Shown one piece after another: positions 11,101 through 20,669 of a stretch of 64,000 nucleotides of DNA (positions within the stretch are counted from its first letter, which is position 1; each line of letters begins with the position of its first letter). This stretch comes from Mya arenaria (lineage: Eukaryota; Mollusca; Bivalvia; Myida; Myidae): NCBI RefSeq assembly GCF_026914265.1, contig NC_069125.1, forward strand, positions 1,549,556 to 1,613,555. Reading direction: 5' to 3'. Made by a program: the position numbers and the translations under genes. Below the pieces are notes generated by a model. It ran no database searches. It was not told the DNA's origin and saw nothing but the letters and a program-made list of their open reading frames with translations.

Positions 11101-14100
11101 GAAATTGTAAATCCGAAATATCGCTACTCCAAAATAAATTTTTGGGTCCCTACGATTTCAGGTCCCTATGATTTCGGATTAATGGCGTTCAACTGTATTT
11201 CAGACATTTTTAAACTACATAAAGCACACAAAAATGAGCAACCTAGAATTCTCCCATTATGCTTTTCAACCAGAAGCCTCATAATTGCAGGACCTCTTTT
11301 ATCATAGAATTCAACATTTTAGTATGTGATGGTCATTAATCATTGGCTTCCAAAACTTTCATTTCCTCAGTAGTCTAGTCCAAGCGAAAAATTCAATCTA
11401 TACATGAATTCATTGTAAATCTGTGATAAAGCTTGTTTTGTCAGGCAATAAAATGTGACCTCATAGAGAAAATTTATTTCAGCCTTTGGCTCAAAAGCTA
11501 ATACATGTCTATCTCAATTTAATCATAGGTCATTTCTTGAGCTAACTGTGTAATATGTATGTAAACATAGAAGTGTATGATCTACATGGAGACATATGTA
11601 TAAACATACAGTCAAAACTGGCTATGTCAAACTCGTTATCTTGATGTTCCGGCTATGATAAACATTTTATCAAATATTTTGGGTTTCCTATTGAAGGTTT
11701 GTTTTCTTGGAAGTTTTTCCCGAGGTCCAAATGACTGACATTGCCAATTTAGAGTGTATATATTAAAAATTTAGTTTACCAAGCATTTCCTTGACAGTTC
11801 CAGAGAGGTCCTTGGCCATACTCCTCATCCTCATGGTCTTGGCAATCTTCACGATCTCCTCAAATGCCAGGTTACCGGAGTGCTTCACTGGAAATTACAA
11901 AAAAGTTCATATTGCAAGTACATAATACACATCATTTTCAAAAAAAATAGGATTAGTCATTGCATTATTTTCATACAAATATTATAACAACTTAACCTTC
12001 AATGTTACACAGTAAATGCATGAAATTTAAAGCAAAACAAGAGCTGTCACAGTATGTGACAAATGCCCCCGAATGTGACATTGACCTATGAACAAGGTTA
12101 GTACATGAAAAGTTGATCTTGCCTTTACGTGTCAAATACATACGGCAAGTTATTTTAAATTGCCTCTGAACATAAAAAAATACCACCCATACTTGACAAC
12201 CTACACTGTTATGTCCTTATATTCAGAATTCCCTTGCGAATAAACACTTTGTGTATCTTTCACCTTAGAGGTAGGGACATGGGTCTTGCACGCGACACGT
12301 CGTCTTGGTTATGTGGAACACATGTGGCAAGTTATTTTAAAATCTGTCCATACAAGGGAAAGTTACAGAGCTGGACGGACGGACGGATGGTGCGATTTTA
12401 ATATGCCCACCTTCGGGGGCATAAAAATGACTACAAAAGCAACCAAATAAGAGATGCCAAATGGTGAATAATTTAATCATGTTCATATTTATGAAATTTC
12501 ACCCAAACAATTTAGGTAAAGAAAACTACATGTATATTCATGAAAAGTATGCAAATGCGCAAACAGATTTCTACCATTTATGCTATTGCATCTTCAGCCT
12601 CATAATTGCAGGACCTCTTTTATCATGGATTTCAACATTTTAGTATGTGATGGTCATTAATCATTGGCTTCCAAAACTTTCATTTCCTCAGTAGCTTAGT
12701 CCAGGCGAAAAATTCAATCTATACATGAATTCATTGTAAATCTGTGGTAAAGCTGGTTTTGTCAAGCAATAAAATGTGACCTCATTGAGAAAATTTATTT
12801 CAGCCTTTGGCTCAAAAGCTAATACATGGCTATCTCAAATTAATCACAGGTCATTTCTTGAACGAACTGTTTTACAAGTAGCAGCCTGGACAAGGACCAG
12901 ACCAGACAGGCAGGTGAACACACAGAACCTGCGACAAGCTGCCTTCATAGCAAGTTTTTGAAATTCCTATAATTCATGGTCAGGATACACCCCCACAAGG
13001 TTCAGTCCTATCAACAATACTCATTTTGACATTTGACATCTAGGTGTGAGCTTGACCCTGGGTTTTGTGCTTCAAAAGACATCTCATCATAGTGAATATA
13101 CATGGCAGATTTTTGAAAATCCTTTCATGCATGGTCAAGATACATCCCCAACAAGTATTTTGACATTTAACCTAAAGTGTGACCTTGATCTTCGAGTCCG
13201 AGATACAGACCTAGGTCTTGTACAGAATATTAAGTTTTTGAACAAATGTATAAATTAATGCATGTTCAAGATTTAGCCTGGACAAGGTTGAGTTCAGACA
13301 GATGCACGCACATACAAGGAATCGCCATTATGACAGCTATGTCAAGCTCACCACAACTCACTGGCTGGACATTACAAAAATTGTAAGCTGTGCAAGTCAA
13401 AATTACCATGTTTGACCTTCTTCCTGTCCCTTGGGGGCTCCTTAAGAGCCTTGATAATGAGCGATGAGGCGCTGGGCACAACATCAACCTTTGCCTGTCG
13501 GTTCTGGATGGTCAGTCGACACGTGATCTTCAACCCCTTCCAGTCTCCAGTGTTCTTCTGGATGTCATCACCAATCTTCTTAGGGGACTAGTTGGAAAAA
13601 GTTACCCAGCATGAACATGTGGTCAATGATTAAAGTAATGTTATTTAGTTAATTAAACTTGTTTACTATTGAAACAGTTTACAAAATTAATTTCAACTAC
13701 TTATGATTATTTCAGACCATGGGAACAACACCAATTAGAATACCCATTTAAGTTATAATGGGTGGCATATTTTTCTAACATCTTGTCAGTGATTTTAAAC
13801 TTTTACACAAGTCTTTATAATCCATTTAAGTTTTCTTACCAGACCAAGTGGACCAATCTTGGGGGCAAGTGTGGAAGTTGCCGGCACTTCCCCTCCGACA
13901 GCCTTCACATATACTGCAAGAATGATTTGCTTAAATTATGTTTGTCTGGAGTTTGAGAAAAACTTAGTTTCTTTAAACATTTGTGGTTTAAAATGGCGAC
14001 CCTTAAAGGCCGCGGTACCTGACCCCAAATATCCTACCGGACAGCAATTAAGCCTATTTGGCAGAGGAGGCGTGGTTAATCGGGTTTATGAGATCTGCTC

Positions 14101-15251
14101 TGGTCAGCAGTTTTGATTGTAAACATTCACATGGCTTGTGGTGTTATATCATTTGGATAGAGTGATACATAACAATTTGTCCTTTGCTTTCTCATGTGAG
14201 ATTAGATAAATAATGTTTCATATACCATAACTAAAACTTCTTTGAATTGTGTTATAATAAGCCATTTGATAGTACGTATCACCCCAGATAATTCAGTTCG
14301 CTGTAAGAGGGTCATGAACTTTCAAGATCTGTCAATCAACATTGCTACCAGGAAATTTGTTTGGAGTTATAAAAAAAAAAATATTTGAAAGTAGTACTTA
14401 TAACTGTTTGAGAGACTTATAATTCACAAAATATGTATATGAAACTGTACATTTAATGAACCATCCTGCAAATTTAAGCATTTTTTGTCCTCAATTATTT
14501 GTATATTTGAAAAAATGAACTGGCAGTCTGTTCTAGCAGACAGCTCTATGAGGTCAAGTAAAGTGGCCATTTTTTGACTGTCTGCCTTTTATACTATTAC
14601 CCCGGCCTTCACGATGGAACTAGCTACAATGTGAGGCCAGCGATACTTTATAAAATAATTTTGACATTTCTTATGTATCCCTATCTTGAATCAGAAAATC
14701 GTCAAAAGACTCGTTGCGAGCCATTTCGATCAACTGCAAATGGAACATGCGATTTATTTCAGTATTTTTTTAACAATAGCTGCAAAAGCTTGTAATTTCA
14801 ACTACTTAACTAATTAAACAAGCAAAAAGCAATACACTAATGAATTGTGAAGAAAGGCAAATTACTTATTCAAATTTATAAAAAATACTGGTCTTTTCTA
14901 GAAAATTCCCGAGACCAAACAATTCATACAAGTCAAATATACATGGGTCATATCCTGAAGTTTTTCCTGAAGCCCTTTAACCGTTTTGAAAATCAGAAAA
15001 CTTTTTTAACTTACAATTTTGACAAATCAAGTCAACAGGAAACACTCACTGATAAAAATGTTTTACTTCCAAACAAAAATCCTGATTAACATTATAGATA
15101 TCCAAGATCAGTTTGAAGGAATACACGTGAAAATACATTACCATGCTGGTCGCATCACCATGTCGCTCATTTCTTGGTCGATCTGTGAGGTATTAATTAT
15201 TACTTATGCCTTACCAATAGTAACAGCGGTAGGATCGAACTTTGGTGGCAT
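8166..15251 (-). CDS. RPL12: 60S ribosomal protein L12 (uL11), complete gene
   Basis: Six coding exons join on the minus strand: 15215-15251, 13840-13913, 13407-13587, 11780-11887, 8544-8635 and 8166-8171. They total 498 nt, or 165 codons plus TAG, the same length as human RPL12. Diagnostic stretches are MPPKFDP at the start, [19 protein letters not shown] (residues 19-37), [66 protein letters not shown] and PHDVID near the C-terminus. The protein is the uL11 component of the large-subunit stalk base that binds 28S rRNA at the GTPase centre. Every junction has GT-AG ends and phases match throughout. No stop or frameshift was seen, so it appears functional. The introns are inflated by transposons and carry five snoRNA candidates. 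Confidence 0.95.
8265..8339 (-). ncRNA. C/D-box snoRNA candidate, SNORD59/snR54 type, copy 1 (RPL12 intron 5)
   Basis: The minus strand shows a terminal stem GTTTGA/TCAAGC, a perfect C box ATGATGA (8326-8332), a D' box CTGA (8302-8305) and a D box CTGA (8271-8274). The 12 nt before D' (GACTTTCGTTCT, 8307-8318) are complementary to the conserved 18S segment AGAACGAAAGUC. The D+5 rule selects the fourth base, the A known as human Am1031 and yeast Am974, guided by U59 and snR54. The copy sits in intron 5, in the host's orientation. The second guide, before D, was not matched to an rRNA. Copy 2 at 9999-10073 is identical. Confidence 0.85.
8544..8635 (-). CDS. RPL12: RPL12 exon 5
   Basis: Residues 134-164, [20 protein letters not shown] then [11 protein letters not shown]. 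Acceptor TGTTCCAG|GT and donor GAT|GTAAGTG. Reading through the donor adds unrelated residues, so splicing to a further exon is required. Confidence 0.93.
9111..9185 (-). ncRNA. C/D-box snoRNA candidate, SNORD96 type, copy A (RPL12 intron 4)
   Basis: The minus strand shows a terminal stem AGCC/GGCT, a C-like box ATGATTA (9174-9180), a C'-like GTGATAA (9136-9142) and a D-like box ATGA (9115-9118). The 11 nt before D (GTCCTGCAATT) are perfectly complementary to conserved 5.8S rRNA AAUUGCAGGAC. The fifth base from D pairs with G75, the residue methylated by U96 in vertebrates. Both boxes are non-canonical, but C position 6 (G to U) and D position 1 (C to A) form a pair in the kink-turn, so pairing is preserved. 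Confidence 0.75.
9280..9688. mobile_element. Non-autonomous hAT-like element, 409 bp
   Basis: The ends TAGTG and CACTA are flanked by an 8-bp duplication AACCTGAC (9272-9279 and 9689-9696), which is hAT-like. The left end folds into a ~60-bp near-perfect hairpin (9281-9341) rich in ATCGAT. The right end repeats ATCGATAATCGGTTAC-type motifs. It inserted in RPL12 intron 4. Confidence 0.75.
9999..10073 (-). ncRNA. C/D-box snoRNA candidate, SNORD59/snR54 type, copy 2 (RPL12 intron 4)
   Basis: The 75 nt are identical to 8265-8339, with identity extending about 10-15 nt beyond each end and then stopping. C box at 10060-10066 and D box at 10005-10008. It lies in intron 4 in the host's orientation. 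The short, sharply bounded duplicate fits snoRNA duplication into another intron of the same host. Confidence 0.85.
10421..11195. mobile_element. Non-autonomous pogo/Tc1-like element, 775 bp
   Basis: Imperfect terminal inverted repeats CAGTTGAACACCGCTTTTCC and its diverged complement (ATTAATGGCGTTCAACTG) are bounded by TA on both sides. There is no transposase. It lies in RPL12 intron 4. Confidence 0.7.
11271..11553. repeat. ~280-bp duplication, copy 1 (with 12592-12872)
   Basis: Near-identical to 12592-12872, including the snoRNA and about 200 bp beside it (for example TTCATTTCCTCAGTAG and TTTCAGCCTTTGGCTCAAAA). RPL12 exon 4 lies between the two copies but was not duplicated. Confidence 0.8.
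11273..11350 (-). ncRNA. C/D-box snoRNA candidate, SNORD96 type, copy B (RPL12 intron 4)
   Basis: Same architecture as copy A, with a longer terminal stem GAAGCC/GGCTTC. C-like box ATGATTA at 11337-11343, C'-like ATGATAA, the same 11-nt 5.8S antisense, and D-like ATGA at 11279-11282. It is the second SNORD96-type copy in intron 4 and lies within a ~280-bp duplication shared with 12.6 kb. Confidence 0.75.
11780..11887 (-). CDS. RPL12: RPL12 exon 4
   Basis: Residues 98-133, [17 protein letters not shown] through SGTVKEML, plus one base. Acceptor TTTCCAG|TG and donor CTTG|GTAAAC. It contributes the rRNA-binding C-terminal domain. Confidence 0.95.
12030..12426. mobile_element. Dispersed element bounded by TGCCCCCGAA / TTCGGGGGCA
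   Basis: It begins near GAGCTGTCACAGTATGTGAC followed by AATGCCCCCGAA, and ends ACCTTCGGGGGCATAAAAA. A GGACGGACGGACGG run lies just before the right end. The complementary ends suggest a fold-back or MITE-type element. It sits in RPL12 intron 3. Confidence 0.6.
12592..12872. repeat. ~280-bp duplication, copy 2 (with 11271-11553)
   Basis: Partner of 11271-11553, with a handful of substitutions by eye. It ends at GGTCATTTCTTGAACGAACT. Confidence 0.8.
12596..12669 (-). ncRNA. C/D-box snoRNA candidate, SNORD96 type, copy C (RPL12 intron 3)
   Basis: Stem AGCC/GGCT, C-like ATGATTA (12658-12664), C'-like ATGATAA, the same 5.8S antisense and D-like ATGA (12600-12603). It is the only copy in intron 3. 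Its flanks match copy B for about 200 bp on the 5' side (minus sense). Confidence 0.75.
12960..13262. repeat. Two diverged ~115-bp units of a GTGACCTTGA-type repeat
   Basis: CATGGTCAGGATACACCCCC at about 12978 and CATGGTCAAGATACATCCCC at about 13129 open two related units, each containing a GAGCTTGACC or GTGACCTTGA core. Intron 3 of RPL12. Confidence 0.5.
13407..13587 (-). CDS. RPL12: RPL12 exon 3
   Basis: Residues 38-97, SPKKIGDD through RDRKKVKH, plus one base. Acceptor CCAACTAG and donor CATG|GTAATT. It carries most of the N-terminal domain and the EPPRDRKK linker. Confidence 0.95.
13840..13913 (-). CDS. RPL12: RPL12 exon 2
   Basis: Residues 13-37, [10 protein letters not shown] through KIGPLGL. 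Acceptor CTTGCAG|TA and donor CTG|GTAAG. This is the conserved N-terminal uL11 loop. Confidence 0.95.
13914..15214 (-). other. RPL12 intron 1
   Basis: I see no snoRNA boxes in the host orientation and no transposon termini here. The short open frames are unremarkable. Confidence 0.5.
15215..15251 (-). CDS. RPL12: RPL12 exon 1 (start codon)
   Basis: ATG at 15249-15251 begins [12 protein letters not shown], residues 1-12, plus one base. The donor is ATTG|GTAAGG. The conserved MPPKFDP start decides the initiation codon. Confidence 0.95.
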
Positions 15252-15350
15252 TCTGGTAGCTTAATGTATCAGCAATTCTTCGAGTTGGTGTTGGATGAGT
15301 CCGATTCTTGGACACGACCAAAAAGTTGCACCAACACAAGGAATTGGTTG

Positions 15351-15363
15351 GCGGAAAAGGAAG
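15351..15363 (-). promoter_or_regulatory. 5' TOP-like pyrimidine start of the RPL12 mRNA
   Basis: The minus strand reads CTTCCTTTTCCGC. A transcript starting at the C at 15363 would begin with an uninterrupted C/T run, the 5'-terminal oligopyrimidine feature of ribosomal protein mRNAs, which are regulated at translation by the mTOR pathway. The resulting 5' UTR is about 112 nt. The start itself is inferred. Confidence 0.55.
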
Positions 15364-15381
15364 TTGTCAAGCGGTGTAACA

Positions 15382-15390
15382 TTTTATATA
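15382..15390 (-). promoter_or_regulatory. RPL12 TATA-like box
   Basis: TATATAAAA on the minus strand begins 27 nt upstream of the proposed start in the pyrimidine tract at 15353-15363. This is the standard TATA spacing. Confidence 0.6.
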
Positions 15391-15585
15391 TTTTCGCAAA
15401 AGTTGCGTTTGGTTACGTTACACTAATACATTTGAAGTCACCTCTAGATGACCTGCCCTCCCATTTGTTACGAGCACAAACTCGTAGTACATCTTATATA
15501 ATGACAGGAAACTTTGAGCTGATGTTCGAAGTCTGAACAAATACGACCTTGCCAAAAAGGAGGACATATAAAACGGATGTAGGCA

Positions 15586-16732
15586 CTGTGCGTTAATTAC
15601 GGACACTACGGACCATGGACATTACGGACCAGACACTACGGACCAGATTTAGGGACATTACGGACCATCTTCGGAATCTTACGGACCATGATTTAAACAT
15701 TTTTTTTTTTTAAATTAATCACACATTAGTTTATAATTTGTTAATAAATACTTGAATATGAGTGCTCAGTATGACGTTATATCTTTCATAAAACTGTGAA
15801 AAATCCCGTGAAGTTCGAATAGATCTCAATATAAAATATTGTGAAATTCCAAAAGGTGTTAAAGACCTATGCATTTATAACAATTATGTGAACAATAATG
15901 AACGAAATTTGAAAGATCGGCAGTTAAATCAGTTAAAAGCAACAGAAGAAATATTTTCCAAAACAGTTTATTTCCCAAAATAAATCGAGCAGAAATATTT
16001 TCCAAAACAGTTTATTTACCAAAATAAATCGAGCATATATTAAATAAACGATGTGTGTTTGTTGCAATTCTTGCAAACTGATGTTTAAAACTGTCAATTT
16101 CTGTTGCCTTAATTAGTGTTTATTAGTTATAATTGTACCCGTAATTATCGGCGGTATATAACAAAAGAAACAAACATTATACTGACAACCTTTAATTGGC
16201 AATCATAAAAGTGTGAAAACCCATTGTAACGGCGCACTTTCACTGAACCCACGACTCAATACACAATCCGACTGGTAGGTTACATTGCCATTTATCATGT
16301 GGCTCAGAATTAGCGGAAAATGAGGTTATGGCATGTTGACGTTTCAGAAAGCAATCGATCACATATGAAAACATTAATATTCACATTTACAATTATAAGA
16401 TAAACACATATTTCGTTCATTATTATTCAAATTATTATAATATTTTATTAAAAATACATTGATGTTTAACATTGGAATTTCCTGGATTTTTCAGTTACAT
16501 TAAAGATAATTTTCATACTGAGCACTAATATTCAATATTTATTAACAAATTTAAGACCAATGAGTGAATAAATTAAAAAAAAATATGTTTAAAAACATTA
16601 TAAATGATGGTCCGTAAGTTTCTGAAGATGGTCCGTAATGTCCCTAAATCTGGTCCGTAGTGTCCCTAAATCTGGTCCGTAATGTCTGGTCCGTAATGTC
16701 CGTAGTCCGTAGTGTCCGTGACCCCTGTGCGT
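15586..16732. mobile_element. Fold-back element with TACGGAC-rich arms, ~1.13 kb
   Basis: The left arm (from 15594) repeats GGACACTACGGACC and GGACATTACGGACC. The right arm (to about 16724) is its inverted counterpart, and the inner flanks (TTAATAAATACTTGAATA and its inverse) also match. The flanking direct repeat CTGTGCGT at 15586-15593 and 16725-16732 is an 8-bp target duplication. No transposase frame was seen. It inserted about 230 bp upstream of the RPL12 start. Confidence 0.75.
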
Positions 16733-18213
16733 GTATAAGGCATGCATAATATATGATTGAATTGATAAAGTAAGCATATTTGAACAAGTTAACGATACAC
16801 TAGTGTTTGCCGGTATTATAAGATAAATGAGTGAAGCATTGTAAATCGGAGTGTGTACGCGATGAACAATATAATAATTACATAGTAGAATACACAACAA
16901 AGTAAAACAAAGTTTAATATTGCGAGTATAAAAATGAAAGGAGTACAGATTATAATTCGGCAATGAGTTACGGGGAATAGTTGTTACACCTGGATGGATT
17001 GCAAAAAAGCTTCTCCGGCTGAATACATACCCAACGCTGTGTATTCATCTCCGAATTGAGAAAGAAAATCCTAAAAAAAATATAACGTGAACACCTGAAT
17101 ACTTCCTTGCTCAAGGATATGTGTAAATGTGTATTTTGTTTCTCGTTTTTATTAATGACATACCAGATGTCGTATCATCCGGAGCGAAATTATTCGTGGA
17201 TGATATTGTCCATTTTTTTAAAGATAAACAGTGAGGTGGATTGTAAAAATAACATTACACAAGATGATCTGAAAATATTTCCAAGTTGTTCGAAACATAT
17301 GGTGGCTAAAATTGAATGTCAGACAGAACAACTCTATGCTCACAGGCCACAGAAATATGGAAAATATCTCCCTTCCTGGATAAACGAAAATAGGATGAGT
17401 CACAACGCAAATTGTGTTGTCTAAATTCTACACAAGGACAAGAATACTTGTCAAATATCGGAGGCATAACAGATCCGTTGAGAAAGGCATTGCCAAGTAT
17501 ATTTTTTGGATGGCGGTCTCACCGGGTCTGTCAAATTCGCGCCTGTTTAGAGATAAAGTTTCATGCATGCCCGTCGCCCATCTGTTTGGCAAAACAATGA
17601 TAGATGCACAGCAATTTCAAGCACAGAGACATGAAAATATGGCGCAAATCACAACAGCTGCCCTGGCTTACTTTAAATATATAACCCTAATAAATTGTTA
17701 GCTTTGATAATATGTTGAAATATCGTCGGTAAATCCTGATTGATAGTTGTTTTATGGCCCGTGACGTGATAAGCAGCCCATATAAAGTGTTTTGTATATT
17801 ATTGTTATTATTTTCAGGGTCAATATTTATATGAAAAACTGCAGAAACAAGTACAGTAGTCGAAAGTTGAAACATAAGTTTACCCCGTTTATTGGCACAG
17901 GGTCAAAGCCAAAGACATACAATGTAGAACACCAAGACTGATTTACCCAGCTGAGGCCACAGGCAACTATTTAGAGTAAGTCAGGGGCAGCTGTTGGGAT
18001 CTCCATCATACTTTCAAGTATCTGTGCTTTCAAGGTTTGATTTCCAAGTTCTTGGATTTCACTGTTGATTGTTTTGATGGTTAATTATGATAAATGTAGA
18101 AACAGTAAAAGTGCAGTTAAGTAAGTATTATTACACCGTTGAAAACGATGTTTGATAAGTATAACAATCGTTACAGTGCAATCAGTGTCGATCTTAAGTT
18201 AATCTTTTATAAC
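16733..18213. other. No gene assigned
   Basis: Plus-strand frames at 17107-17424 and 17414-17701 (105 and 95 codons) look somewhat less biased than the surrounding sequence, but they match nothing I recognise and have no convincing splice signals. They may be fragments of an old mobile element. Confidence 0.3.
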
Positions 18214-18348
18214 CAGGGTGAAGAATCACGTGACTGCAAAGGGGTTTTCACATGGGTCACCACAGGTCACAACCAATGTAAACAAACCAATACGTGACAT
18301 AAATTTAACTTTTTTGACACAAAGAATGTCACGTGACTGCTCACCCTG
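18214..18348. mobile_element. 135-bp MITE with CAGGGTGA ends
   Basis: CAGGGTGAAGAATCACGTGA faces its imperfect complement (TCACGTGACTGCTCACCCTG). The 5-bp repeat ATAAC flanks both ends. A related partial copy starts near 56649. Confidence 0.65.
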
Positions 18349-19127
18349 ATAACGTACAAAAACTGTTCTCGTCACCTATAGCTTTATGTTGTCTATGTTA
18401 ACAACATTAAATAATGGGCAGATTGTTCATATCTTTGTTAAAATAAGCAACGTTGTTAACTTAATCATTGTTAACTTTAAAATCTTTACTGAACTACATG
18501 TAGAAGCCTTATAGATACACTTGTGATATGCAACTCTTTAAAGAGACTTGAGTCAACTGTTTCAGCTGTTCTTTATTAATGCAAATATATTAGCACATCA
18601 TAAAATAAATCACCTTTAAAAGTTGATGACGATGCCGTTAACAACGATTTTAACTTTAACAAATTTCAATAGGCCCAACATGTTATATTTACACCCCAAA
18701 CCTGCATTCCTTATATGAACGGTCTTTCGGCAATTGCGAGTATTTTCCGATGACGTCATCATCTTCGTATATGTTCGGACCGCGAATCATTGCGTTTAAC
18801 TTAAACTGAAAATTGTTTAGGTATCTTGTTATTGTTTGTGTTAGCAGGCCATCTTTAATGAACATGTTGAAAAGTGTTATTTTTTTTATTTGTTAAATGT
18901 GCTGCTGTTATTAGCGTCTTATTTTAACATTAATAAGTGTTTTGTAATGATTTGTTGTTTTTTTCAACGTTATTTTGACAGCATACGGTAAACTGTTTCC
19001 GGGAACGTTCGGGTCGTTCTATTTAAAGGATGTGTGAGAAAGAAAAAATGTAAGGTTTTTTATAATGAAATTAGATATTTTTTAACAGTACTGGAAAGAA
19101 ACAATTACTTTTTGGTGAATACATAAG

Positions 19128-19278
19128 TAATGAATTGCGTGATTGATATCATTATCGGGTATATGCACGCAGCTGGGCCGGTTTAAAGTACGCGTTGAGT
19201 TCTTTAGACATCTCACACTTTAACCAGCGCAGTTGCGTTAATATTCCGATAATGACATCAATCACGCAGTTCATTCTT
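19128..19278. mobile_element. ~150-bp hairpin MITE
   Basis: GAATTGCGTGATTGATATCA at the left and its near-complement (TGACATCAATCACGCAGTTC) at the right pair almost along the whole length. Confidence 0.6.
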
Positions 19279-20013
19279 TGAATAAAGCATGTTTAGGCAA
19301 AGGTAAACACTCGCTAGCTCATTGTAATTTGACCATTCTCCGACTTATTGAAACTCAAGTAAAGTCATGTTGATCAAAACTGTGGTTTTATTCAAGACTT
19401 TAAATGCATAGTAAAATATAAGTGATGACTGATACAATGCATCAGAATTTGTCAAAATGAAGCACATGAAGGAAATCTTAATGGTAGATCTATTTTGTCA
19501 GATCAGTTTATTTTTCTCTTTTTTGTCTGAAATCTCCTTTGCTTGAAGATTTTGCATTATATAAAATAATAAACCTTTTTGAATTATGAGGATTTCTTTG
19601 AGCCGCAAAATTTATTTTGGTTGACATGTGAAATTACCTCACTAAAGTAGCGTGAAAATATTGGTAACAAATTTAGGGCTACTAAAACAAATAAAGGTCA
19701 TTAAAACAACGTTTCTTACATTGAGATTTCCCTAGGTAACATTCTGGTATTCGAATGATGTAATATAATGTTATTTTCTCCATATTGCTGCTAGCAACCT
19801 TCCCAAAGGGCTTGAGTTAGGTGTCAGTTGTTCTATATAAACTAAATAGAACAAAAAACAATTGGATTCAATTTAATGAGTTTATAAGGAAAAGAGGTGA
19901 TCCATCTACTTATAGAATTGAAAAAAAAACACAAACAGCTACTTTATGAGTATCGGGCCATTATTTGAAAATTGTGCTAAATTAGCTGACTTTGTTCTCT
20001 TTCACTGCATTAA

Positions 20014-20351
20014 TTAAAGCTGCACTCTCACAGATTGACATTTTTTATTTTTGTCTTAGAATCAACCTAATTTGGTATCAATGCCTTCAATTCAGTCATA
20101 TAAGATAACTCACAATAGAACAGATCTCAGTTGTCTAGAAAAATGGAGCAACTTCAATTTTCATAAAGCGTTATTTACGCTTTTAGCTATAAAACATCAA
20201 TTTGTGAACGTAAACATGAAACACTGCGATCTGATCTTTTGTCAGGAGGCTTGTGTATCTCTGGTTCCCAGACATTAACGCAAAAATGGGCTCATTCCTA
20301 AACAAATCAAAAAATTGTCAAAACGGTCAATTTCTGAGAGTGCAGCTTTAA
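20014..20351. mobile_element. piggyBac-like MITE (TTAA-flanked, AGCTGCACTCTCACAGATT ends)
   Basis: TTAA plus AGCTGCACTCTCACAGATT at the left, and the complement ending AGCT plus TTAA at the right. TTAA on both sides is the piggyBac target signature. There is no coding capacity. Confidence 0.75.
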
Positions 20352-20669
20352 GCATGACCCCATATGATAATAATTATTTTATATATATTTGAGAGGTGAA
20401 AAGGAAGAACAAAATGCATTTATAAACCCGCACATTTGTTATTGGCATATCTATCGGTTTATCTTTTTTTCCATTTTATGTAAACATGTCAATGAGTATG
20501 CTACTGTCCACAAGACACAAACTCCGAGGATACAGCTGGCATATATAATCAGTTGCTTTTCACCCGGTCTGACAGAATGTACCCCTGTCAATGAAAGATA
20601 ATAATATATCAATAAATATAATTGTATTTTGTAGGCCATTTGTATCTTCACAAAACCATATCACTTAAT

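Noticed and set aside
13003..13092. ATGATGA ... CTGA pair in RPL12 intron 3
   Set aside because: No terminal stem, and it lies inside a dispersed repeat; a chance match.
17107..17701. Possible protein gene on the plus strand
   Set aside because: Two overlapping frames without recognisable motifs, start context or paired splice sites; left unassigned.
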